From Siphonodentalium dalli (lineage: Eukaryota; Mollusca; Scaphopoda; Gadilida; Siphonodentaliidae): a stretch of DNA of 64,000 bases. The stretch covers positions 99,343,319 to 99,407,318 of the forward strand of contig CP136066.1 of NCBI GenBank assembly GCA_032622095.1, given 5' to 3'. The position numbers and the translations under genes were made by a program. Below are positions 44,586 to 55,900 of the stretch, in pieces; the first letter of the stretch is position 1; every line of letters begins with the position of its first letter. The notes under the pieces are model-generated. The model was not told where the DNA came from and ran no database searches. It was given only the letters and a program-made list of their open reading frames with translations.

Positions 44586-45061
44586 TACAAGACCTCCAGT
44601 TACGTATACAACAACATACAAAATCTGATTTAACATAGCTTTTTGTTCTATGGAAAAAAATGTTGAAAACAAAAAGTCACATATAAACCTGTATAAACTA
44701 GACTTATAACTGACATTTGAAAAATTAACACAAATTATTTCTGTCCTTCTGATTCACAACAACTACTAGAAATAAATATAACAATAAATATATTTAAATT
44801 TTAGCACATAAAATAACACATCTGGAACATTTGCCACTTGAAAGATACTATCGTGTGTGACGCTACTATCATTATATTACCAATCCTGATACATTGATTG
44901 AAATGTCGAGATATGCTGGTTAAATTTCACTAATTTCTTAGTTCCCCTTATGACAGCCGCCTGTTAGTGAGTGGAATTAGGTCTGTACTCAGAACAGACG
45001 TATAGCATACAGCGTGACATTTTAGCTCCATACTCAGTACTGAGGTATAGCAGCCAAGAGG

Positions 45062-45421
45062 TTAAAGATACATAATCTGATTTAGCGCCCTTAAATTACC
45101 ATTTCTTCAGCTTCAGGGTTAAAAATATCTGAATTGAGTTGAGGAACCCACCCATCAAAGCTCAGAGTTATCAGATTTTGATCTTTTAATCTGTTATTTT
45201 TCAAAAGCCTGGAATATTTGGTGGCCTGGAAAAAATTCTGCTAACTTCCTCCAAAAATAGTACAAACATGCACTTTACTGCAAATATGATATGATTGGTA
45301 TTGTTGTAAGTGATTATTGGCAATAAACTAATCAGGATAACTAAATTGGCTTTTGGTGAAATTCCGTTGTTGCTTTGACTAAATGATACAGGGACCATTA
45401 AATCTGATTATGTATCTTTAA
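45062..45421. mobile_element. MITE with TTAAAGATACATAATC termini, copy 1
   Basis: TTAAAGATACATAATCTGAT and the complementary right end (AATCTGATTATGTATCTTTA) bound about 360 bp. The interior shares GAGGAACCCACCCATCAAAG and CTCAGAGTTAT with 61223-61672. Confidence 0.82.
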
Positions 45422-45602
45422 TTCTGTTGTGATTTTTTTTCATCTGCTAAAAGTATGAAACGATAGACTTGTTCAATGCGAGAATCAGAAAATCTGACTA
45501 CGAAAGTGATCACCAGTGAAAGCTGACTACAATTGTGACTGGTTTGAAAAGCTAACAACAAATGTGCTAGGAGCCTTGTGACAATGTACCATCAAGAACA
45601 GT

Positions 45603-46077
45603 AGCAGGCAGGCCTCAAAATAAGGTGCTTGACATTTGCAGAATGAGGTCCCCAGAGGGTGAATTTAGTGATGCTACCCTGCACATCAGGCTAGCATCAC
45701 TATATTCATCATCTGGGGACCTCATTCTGCTTAGACCCCATCTTCTCTGAATATTATCTTTATTATCAAATTAACAAGTTTTTCAGATTCTTTAGAAACT
45801 CCTTTAGAAAGTATCTTTTTCTTTTTTAATTTAGTTTCTCTACATCCCCAAATTGGCAGACAACACAATGCATAATTGAGGTGCCAAATGGGTGCACATC
45901 ACCATCTTCAACCATATGGGAACTGAAATCTGTATATATGTCTCCCATAGCAGATGAGACCATGCAGAATGAGGTCAGCAGAGGATGAATTTGGTGAAGC
46001 TAGCCTGCTCTGTGCGGTAGCATCACTAAATTAACCCTCTGGGGACCTCATTCTGCAAATGTCCAGCACCATATTAC
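45603..46077. mobile_element. Two-hairpin MITE, complete copy
   Basis: Ends GGCCTCAAAATAAGGTGCTT and GTCCAGCACCATATTA, with hairpins at both sides and the TTCTCTACATCCCCAAATTG core. Same subfamily as 24459-24924. Confidence 0.83.
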
Positions 46078-46185
46078 TCTATAAAATAAGCCTTACCAAG
46101 AACTTAAAAATAGTTATGACACTGTTCTTATTTTCTTATGTTATTCATGATAATGATGATTTTTATGAACCAACATCAAAGGCCT

Positions 46186-46558
46186 CACTTCCCTTTAAAA
46201 GGGTACGGTACTGTACACTAAATTCAACCATTTATGGGACCATCTCCTTTTATACTCAACAGAATATATGCAACAAATAAATGAATTTGAGCCATGGATG
46301 AGTGGAAAATACACTCATTTACTATATGAACAATACAAACAACATGGTAATTATAATGAAAATGAATTTATGACTGGAGTCATAAATTCATTTTCATTAT
46401 AATTACCATGTTGTTTGCATTGTTCATAGAGCACATTAGTGTATTTTGCACTAATCCATGGCTCATATTCATTAATTTGTTGCAGATATATATTCTGTTG
46501 AGTATAAAAGGAGATGGTCCCATAAATGGCCAGATTTAGTGCACAGTACCCCTTTAAC
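46186..46558. mobile_element. Long fold-back MITE, arms about 170 bp
   Basis: CTTTAAAAGGGTACGGTACT and the right end (GCACAGTACCCCTTTAACC) are inverted. The arms share CCATTTATGGGACCATCTCC and ATAATGAAAATGAATTTATG, and meet around GACTGGAGTC. Confidence 0.85.
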
Positions 46559-46581
46559 CAAGAAGTATTAGGTTTGGTTAA

Positions 46582-46774
46582 CCCTTTCAGTGCCAAGTGC
46601 GATTTTTGTATCAACCAACCCATATTTCCTTGATCATTTTTCAAATTTATTGATTATAATAATGTGATACATTGATGGAAAGAGCTCTTAAGAGCTCTTT
46701 CCACCAATGTATCACATTATTATTTTCAAGGAAATATGGTTTTGATACAAAAATTGGATTTGGCACTGAAAGGG
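46582..46774. mobile_element. TTAA-flanked fold-back MITE (piggyBac-like), copy 2
   Basis: TTAA at 46578-46581 and 46775-46778; ends CCCTTTCAGTGCCAAG and TTTGGCACTGAAAGGG. Sister of 9992-10166. It lies about 80 bp beyond the last sulfur-transport exon found. Confidence 0.88.
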
Positions 46775-46857
46775 TTAACACATAGGGAGCGAACATGCAT
46801 ATGGTCCTCTAATGACAAGGTTGAGCAACTTTTGAGGTCTGATATATTCACGCCCAC

Positions 46858-46965
46858 CCTAGAGCATTCATGATGAGGCCAGTACCGATACCGCCTGCAA
46901 ACATAGAAGGCATTGCGATCCATGAAATCCCAGACAGAAGTGCCGTCCCAGATACACCGTGACCG
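46858..46965 (-). CDS. YeeE/YedE-like gene, exon 6 of those seen (signature exon)
   Basis: The exon lies between a ctttttcag-type acceptor and a gtgggc donor. It reads SGHGVSGTALLSGISWIAMP then SMFAGGIGTGLIMNAL(G). SGHGVSGTALLS is nearly the PmpA/TsuA consensus. It ends two bases into a codon, so a further exon with the C-terminus should lie below 46858 on the minus strand; I could not identify it. A TTAA-flanked MITE ends only about 80 bp downstream. Confidence 0.94.
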
Positions 46966-49900
46966 CTGAAAAGAGAATGAAACGCTCAATTAATCCAAGT
47001 TTCCTTCGCCATACATCAGCTTGTGACATGGTTATTCTAGACGGTGGTTTACATCAAAGATCTGTTCCATTACCAAGCCTGCAAATAGTGTGTCTGACAT
47101 TTGCAGAATGAGGTCACCAGAGGGTGAATTTAGTGATGCTATCCCGCATTACCAAATTCACCCTCTGGGGACCTCATTCTGCTTAGGCCTCATCTTCTGC
47201 GAAGTATCTATAGTCTCAAATTAACATTGATTTTAGTTACTTTTTCCCTTCTGGGAAGTTTCCATATCCCTTAATTAGCAGAAGATAAAATGCATAATCG
47301 AGGTGACTAATGGGTAAACATCACCGACTTCAACAGGGGAATTTCAGTCTGATCCTAGGTCTCCCACAGCAGTTGAAGCCTAAGCTGAATGAGGTCCCCA
47401 AAGGGTGAATTTGGTGACACTAGCCAACTGTGCAGGATAGTGTCACTAAATTCACCCTCTTGGGACCTCATTCTGCTAATGACAGACACACTATTTGCAG
47501 GCTTGTCTATTACTCTCCTATCGCAGAGTTTTACGCTTAGACTACTCTTGGGTGAGATTTTCCATGAATTACTATTGGCTTTATCCTTCATAACACAGAT
47601 TGCTATATTTTTTCGGAAAAAGTAATATCATACGGTTACAATAAATATACAGAGGATTGATGTAATACTGTTTGAGGTGTATACCGGTAAGATTTTATTT
47701 AACAAGCTTTCAGCCACCAAGAGCTAGCCTTCATCTAGCTATAGACCAAGTCTTCTCGGTCCACAACAGCTTGGGATATCGGTTGGGTTGATGCTGTTTT
47801 GGACCGAGTCCCATCCTGTTACTCATCTATAACATAATTTGCATCAGAATCATGGCCGGGAGTTATCTTTCTTGTATGTCTTCAGATCAGGTCAAATGGA
47901 TGCTTTGCGTATATGAACATAGAGGGCAGCCTTTCCCAAGCATGATGGTATCAAACATTCATATATCAGAGGTCTGTTCAGTGAATGTCAAAGCAATGAG
48001 ATCTATAAGTAAACAAAACCTTGTTTTCCAGAGAATTTTGATTTGTCGCGATATCAGAAAATGTATGTGAACAATAAATTAAATTATCATATCATCACTT
48101 TAGCTTTTTCTATCTATTTTAAACCCTTTACCCAACTGAATGGCCCTGTGCCAATGCATTCTCTTATATATGCGAGTCGACCATAGGTCGCCTCGCATAT
48201 ATAAGAGAATGCATTGGCTTAACACATTAAAAATTATAAAATTGTTAAAGAATGTAAGAAAAAATGTTAAAAAAATATTTTTTTTAGGCTAATGCATTCT
48301 CTTATATATGTGAGGCGACCTATGGTCGACTCGCATATATAAGAGAATGCATTGGCACAGGGCATAACTGTAACTATCACAATGTGGTCAAGGAGCCGGT
48401 TCCTATGATATCCATATTTGTATGGTTCTATTGAGACAGACCGAAGATATTTTAGGCTGTTGAAGCTTTATTTGGCCGGTTTTGGACAGTTTGTTGGGTA
48501 AAGGGTTAATCGAGGCCATGTCAGATGATTAATTACATTCACAGGTTCACATGAATGCCCGGGCTCCAAGTGTAAATGTAGCAAGCCTTGAAATAGCGTG
48601 TCTGTCATTTTGCAGAATTAGGTCCCCAGAGGGTGAATTTAGTGATGCTACCCCGCATAGTGGGCTAGCATTACCAAATTCACCCTCTGGGGACCTCATT
48701 CTGCTTACAACTCAGCAGAATGAGGTTCCCAGAGGGTGAATTTGGTGATGCTAGCCCGCTATGCGGGGTAGCATCACTAAATTCTCCCTCTGGGAACCTC
48801 ATTTCAATGAAAGTCTGCAATAAAAGAGTAACGGTCGAGACTCGGTCCAAAGCAGCATCAATCCAACCGATATCCCAAGCTGTTGTGGACCGAGAAGACT
48901 TGGTCTAGCCTGAGGTTATAATAGAGAAACAACAAGAAAAGATATTTACACACAGTAAGTGGGAATGCAACAAATAAATCTTAAGATTTAAATTGAAGAT
49001 TAACTCTTTCATGATGGGAGCTGAACTGAGCAGCATTAAAGATCCTGAGCCAGTGCATTCTCTTATATATGCGAGCCTCCCATAGGGATCTTTGCATATA
49101 TAAGATAATGCACTGGCTTACAAGGTCAATGTAAATATTGTTAGGCCGATGCGAGACTCGCATATATATATAAGAGAAAGCATTGATGAGAACTTTTTCT
49201 TCACCAATTTCCTTCAATCTATAGTCATATACAGGGAATCTATGGTATGATTCAAAGTTAACAAAACGGCAGCATAAAAGTCAAGGATGAGGATATACAG
49301 TAATGCCCTAATTAATCGACTCCTTAACCACAGCAAAATTATGGGTGACTTTTCAGGATTTAGTCGGAAATATGGCTTGTTGCCATTCATCGGAAAGCTC
49401 TCATTGAGAGCTGAGAGTTGACCGATGCATACAGTAAAGCTCTAAATAATTGACTCCTTAACCACAGCAGAATTATTTTTCAGGATTTAGTCGGAAATAT
49501 GGCTTGTTGCCATTCATCGGAAAGCTCTCCCCGAGAGCTTTCCGATGAATGGCAACAAGCCATATTTCCGACTAAATCCTCAAAAGTTACCCATAATTCT
49601 GCTGTGGTTAAGGAGTCGATTAATTAGGGCATTACTGTAGCACAACAATCTATAAAACACTTTTATCACAGATTTCATCCAAATTTATGTATAGATATCT
49701 GTTTGATATCTTATATATATTTGCGAATTTCTATGTGTCTCTCTTTCAGCTATCTTTATGTAAACTATAAAATTTAACGGGAGACACGCTACAGGGCTCC
49801 AAAGGGATCTAACATGCAGTGGTACTGCAACGATGCTGGAGTCAGGAATAGCAAAAGAAAGGGGGCACAAAATTTTATGAAATTTTTAGTTGAACAACCT

Positions 49901-52900
49901 CCATATTGACTGGTGATATAACTACCTTGTACAACCAGCTGCCATTCGCGCCCCAAACAGCATGAGAAAACCACCAACAAATGCAAATGGAGCAGTTGTT
50001 CCCTGAACCGTGCCTCGCGTTTCAGAAAGTGTAGAGGATACAAAACCTCCGAGTATAGCTGAGGCAACGTAGGCAACCTAAAATACAAATTGATATCAGC
50101 ATTACTGAAGGGTGTAGTTAAAGTCCTAAACACTGATTGCAGAATCTCTCATGATATAGATGTATTATTGGCTAATCTTAAACAGATTGTTTTGCGGCAT
50201 TTCAACCCCATTGAATGTAAGTGTGTTTGAAACTTAACTGGTTTGCTGCTAAATAATCTACATGAAAGTGTCAATGACACTGTAGCTCAACTTGGAAAGG
50301 GAATAATTTAATATATTACAGTCAATGGAGCGATCAGGAATGTGGAAAGTTGAATGTCTAATACTAGTTTATAGACATGAAGAGAAAAGTAAAATCCAAG
50401 ATGGCTGCTGGCGGCCATGTTTTCAGCCGAATGACCCCAAAATGAGTCGTTCCCAACTACATGTCATCGTTAACATCAATGACAAATTTTATGACGATCA
50501 GACTAAAGGTACGACCTGTGGCCCGTGCTAATGGATTAAATTTTGAAATCCAAGATGGCCACTGCGGCCATGTTTTTTGTCCGAATGACCCCGAAATCAG
50601 ACTAAAGGTACGACCTGTAGCCCGTGGTAAAGGATTTAGTCATACAAAGAGTAAAATCCAAGTTGGCTGCTGGCGGCCATGTTTTTTGGCCAAATGACCC
50701 CAAAATGACTCGTTCCCATCTACATGTCATTATTAACATTCATGACAAATTTTATGATGATCAGACTAAAGGTACGACCTGTAGCCCGTGCTAAAGAATT
50801 TAGTCATACAAAGAGTAAAATCCAAGATGGCTGCTGGCGGCCATGTTTTTGGCCAAATGACACCCAAAATTACTCGTTCCCATCTACATGTCAATATTAA
50901 CATCCATGACAAATTTCATGATGATCAGACGAACAGTACGACCTGTGGCCCGTGCTAATGGATTAAATTTATAAATCCAAGATGGCTGCTAGCGGCCATG
51001 TTTTTTGTCCGAATGACCCCAAAATGACTCGTTCCAATTTACATTCCAATTTCAACAGCCATGAAAATTTTTATGATGATCAGACTAAAGGTACGACCTG
51101 TAGCCCGTGCTAAAGGATTTAGTCATACAAAGAGTAAAATCCAAGATGGCTGCTGGCGGCCATGTTTTTTGGCCGAATGACCCCAAAATGATTCGTTCCC
51201 ATCTACATGTCATTATTAACATTCATGACAAATTTTATGATGATCAGACTAAAGATACAACCTGTAGCCCGTGCTAAAGGATTTAGTCATACAAAGAGTG
51301 AAATCCAAGATGGCTGCTGGCGGCCATGTTTTTCGGCCAAATGACCCCAAAAGTACTCGTTCCCATCTACATGTCAATATTAACATCCATGACAAATTTC
51401 AAGATGATCAGACGAACAGTACTAACTGTGGCCCGTGCTAATGGATTAAATTTTTAAATGCAAGATGGCTGCTGGCGGCCATGTTTTTTGTCCGAATGAC
51501 CCCAAAATGACTCGTTCCCATCTACATTCCAATTTCAACAGCCATGACAAATTTTATGATGATCAGACTAAATGTACGACCTGTAGCCTGTGCTAAAGGA
51601 TTTAGTCATACAAAGAGTAAAATCCAAGATGGCTGCTGGCGGCCATGTTTTTTGGCCGAATGACCCCAAAATGACTCGTTCCCATCTACATGTGATTATT
51701 AACATTATTGACAAATTTTATGATGATCAGACTAAAAGTAGGACCTGTAGCCCGTGCTAAAGGATTTAGTCATGCAAAGAGTAAAATCCAAGACGGCTGC
51801 TGGCGGCCATGTTTTTTGGCCGAATGACCCCAAAATAACTCGTTCCCATCTACATTCCAATTTCAACAGCCATGACAAATTTCATGATTATCAGACTAAA
51901 GGTATGACCTGTAGCCCGTGCTAAAGGATTTAGTCATACAAAGAGTAAAATCCAAGATGGCTGCTGGCGGCCATGTTTTTTGCCCGAATAACCCAAAAAT
52001 GACTCATTCCCATCTACATGTCAATATTAACATCCATGACAAATTTCATGACGATCAGACGAACAGTACGGCCTGTAGCCCGTGCTAATGGATTGAATTT
52101 TGAAATCTAAGATGGCCGCTGGCGGCCATGTTTTTTTTTCGAATGACCCCAAAATGAATCATTCCGGTACAAATGTTGATGTCAACAGCTATGACAAATT
52201 TCATAATGATCCGATCAAAGGTACGACCTGTAGCCTCTATTGTTGACGCCTTACGTACACACGCACACACGCGCGCACGCACACACGTACACACGGACGA
52301 CGGACGACAAAGCCATGGCAATAGCTCAAACTTTACAAAGTAAAGTTGAGCTAATAATGAAATGCATATACAGTGAAACCTCTACATACCGGACCCTCTA
52401 CAATCCGAATCCCTCCTCAATCCGAATGAATTGTCTGGTCCCGAATTCACCCAAGTGCAGTCTCAATAAAAATTACCTCTAAAATCCGGAATCTCTATAT
52501 TCCGAATACTGGACAGGTTTGTTAGTCCATAATTAAGCGAACACTTGATTATTACCTCTGAAAACCGGACGAGATGAGATCGGTCAAGATGAGATCGGTC
52601 GAGACGAGACTAGAGTGCGTAATGGTATAGTGATTACGTACTCTAGTATAAGCGGACTGTTTAATTAGCGTTCTTTTGTTCAGCGTATGCTTTGAACCGG
52701 ATTGTAACAACAGGAGTGTGATTAGATATCTATGCTCATTTCACACATTGAGTGAACAATGGTGACTTCACAGATCGAGAATTACAGCATTGACATATTG
52801 TTTTTGCAACAATTATTGTGTTGAGTTAATTGGACTCTGTTTTTGTTGATGCCGCTCACAGACAATGCCACCGACGACGATGAAGAAGATGATGCAACTG

Positions 52901-55900
52901 ACATCATAGAATCAAATCTTTCACACAAAGACATCCTGGAGATGCTGAAGAAATTTCAAAGCTTCGCCCTAGCTAAAGATGACAGATATCTACCGGTCGT
53001 CATGGAATTGAAATCCATGACAGGAGCTACGATCGTGAAGTCGGAATGCGCCCATACTCAATCAACATTGGATAGTTTCTTTGTCAAGTCTGACTAGTTG
53101 TACTCAGCATAGACACAAATCATGTTCTATATATGTTTTATATAATTTGTTTTGTTTGTCTGTATTATATTTGGTTCTCGTAATTATTCAATAAATTCTC
53201 ATTAATCAATAATGCAGTCTTGGTCATTCTTGGTATTAAACGGCGGCAATATATCACCGACGGTGACGCGATTTTCTATAAACCGAACATCTCTCTAAAC
53301 CGAACGGAAGGGCCGGTCCGAAGAGTGTTCGGTTTAGAGAGGTTTTACTGTATATATTTCAATAAACAGAAAGTCATTGAAACTAATGCTTGGAGAATAT
53401 AATTTACAATGTTTGCACTCTTTTTTTCGAACTTGAACCCCATACATATATATATTCGGATTAGGTTATGAGTCTGGTTGTCTGATTAGGTGATAGTTAG
53501 AAGTTTGGTTGTCTGATTAGGGTATGGTTATGAGCCTGGATATCTCATTAGGTTATGAGCCTGGTTGTCCGATTGGGTGATAGTTAGAAGTCTGGTTGTC
53601 TGATTAGGGTATGGTTATGAGCCTGGATATCTCATTAGGTTATGAGCCTGGTTGTCCGATTGGGTGATAGTTAGAAGTCTGGTTGTCTGATTAGGGTATG
53701 GTTATGAGCCTGGATATCTCATTAGGTTATGAGCCTGGTTGTCCGATTGGGTTATGGCTATAAGACTGGTTGTCAGATCAGGTTATGGTTATGAGTCTGT
53801 TATTAGATTAGGCTATGGATATGAGCCTGGATGTCTTATGGCATTAGTGTTGTAAGACTGATTGTCCGATTTGATTAAGGTTATGAGCCTGGTTGTCGGA
53901 TTAGGTTATGGTGATGAGCCTGGTTGTCGGACGCCATTGGGCAAAACGATTTGTCATTTTCCTCTAACTTTTCACAATAAATAAAACGTCTCCTTCTGAC
54001 AATTTGATCGGTCGGCATCCATTCAAACTTCACAATGTCACAATTTAATTATATATGTAACAATATTTTTAAAAATAGTACCTGAAAACATGATTTAAAT
54101 GATTAAACTAAACAAACAATACAGTGACAACACCAAAGCCAGATCTGGGCTTCCAGCACTCTTACGTAGGTCCAAATATGGGCTTCCAGCACTGACCAGT
54201 TAATTATAGCATGTTTGATATATATTAACACCAACTCATGGGGCATTGTGATGAGATCAATAGCAATCACATGAAATGGTTGCTTCTGATTGGGTATGCA
54301 AGGTCACATCATGCATTCAATTCCACCTCTGATTGGTCAAAAATGTCTTGTGGGATCATTTTGACTATAAAGTTATGCCCACAGGGAATTCCCAGGTTTT
54401 CGAGCAGAATGCAGAATTTTCCATCCCATAAACAGAGACACATGAATTATGTGAAAATATTATAAAAGATTGAAGAAACAATCCACGGATCAGATCTGGA
54501 GAATGGTATAACATAGTGTCCACATACAGTCTGTAGTTCTTGATTCCTTGCTGACTATCAACACGTTTTCCATGGCCCCCAGATGCCTCTCTCGATGTGA
54601 GTAGCAGGGAGTGGCAATGTCACTACTAAATGGCTTAATAGGTGACAAAACAGCATGTAAGTCTTGAACACATATTAATAGGTATTCATACCTGCCACCA
54701 GTTCTGTATCCCAGTTCTACTTTGGGCTAAGTATGAGAACTTCTTCCTCAAATAATCTGTGACTAAAAGTTGTGAGACTACTGTACAGTAACTGCTGGCA
54801 CCACCTGCAATGAGAGACTGGCAATTATTATTTTGTACATTTGTTTACCATAGTTGCTTTCATGAGTTCGCAAGTTTCATGTGTGTTTTTAACTTCCAAA
54901 TTATCCAGTTTTCACTCCGTAAAGGATAATAATAACCCTCTCATAAAACGATTCCTTCTGCACTTGTATTACCTGTTAGTCTGCCTGCCGCCTGCTTATA
55001 TTTGCTGAACATCCCTCCAGATGAATAATAGAACAGTCCAATATATTCTTTTATAACTGGGTGGGAGAATCCATTTAGCAAAGAAAGGTTCAAAGATGAA
55101 TCATGAATAGCTAGAGTGCTGGGAGATATTAACTAAAATGAAAGCTCAACTTTAAGAGGAGCTATTAATGTTACAGTTAATTAGCAATAGGGAATACAGA
55201 AAGTTGGTAAGTCTATGTTATACTAAACACCTGTTTTTTTAACAGCATTCAGAAACAAATGGTAAGCTCCAATCTAGAGGTCACTTCAAAGATCCATATG
55301 AAGTTTGGTGATGATTGGATGTGAAATGTGACCTGTAGAGTGTGCTAAAGGATTTAGTCATACTGTGAGTAAAATCAAAGATGGTCGCTATGGTCGCTGG
55401 CAGCCCTGTTCTTTAACAGAATTCGGAAAAAAATTGTAAGCTCCCATCTAGAGGTCACCCTGAAAATCCATATGAAGTTTGTTGATGATCGGATTAGAGA
55501 TGTGACCTGTAGGGTGTGCAAAAGGATTTAGTCATACAAAGATAAAATCCAAGATGGCTTCAGACAGCGATGTTTTTCATAAAAAATAATTCAAATTTGA
55601 TAGCCCCCATCTAGATCTAGAGGCCCAGATAGCATGACTACGTTGGGCCAACGTTGGCATAATGTCGGCAACGTTGGCAATAGGTTTGGTTGGGTTAATG
55701 GTGTTGGCCCTTCGTTGGCCCAACGTATTCCTCCCAACCGTTGGAATTATAACGTTGGTCCAACGTTGGGCCAACGCGGACGTGCCAACGGAATTTACTG
55801 CAGCACATCGGTTGGGTTGACGTTGTTGGCCCTTCGTTGGCCCAACGTATTCCTCCCAACCGTTGGAATTATAAAGTTGGGCCAACGTTGGGCCAACGCG

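Larger units (their letters stand above)
47738..48907. mobile_element. Element with about 70-bp inverted termini, host to two other MITEs
   Basis: GACCAAGTCTTCTCGGTCCA... at 47741-47810 and its near-exact complement at 48838-48907 (TGGACCGAGAAGACTTGGTC). Between them lie a TTAA MITE (48124-48505) and two-hairpin sequence (48589-48805). No transposase was recognised. Confidence 0.75.

Noticed and set aside
46726-46989. 87-codon minus-strand ORF read as one protein
   Set aside because: Its frame is wrong for the real exon (46858-46965), which is supported by splice sites and the SGHGVSG signature in another frame.
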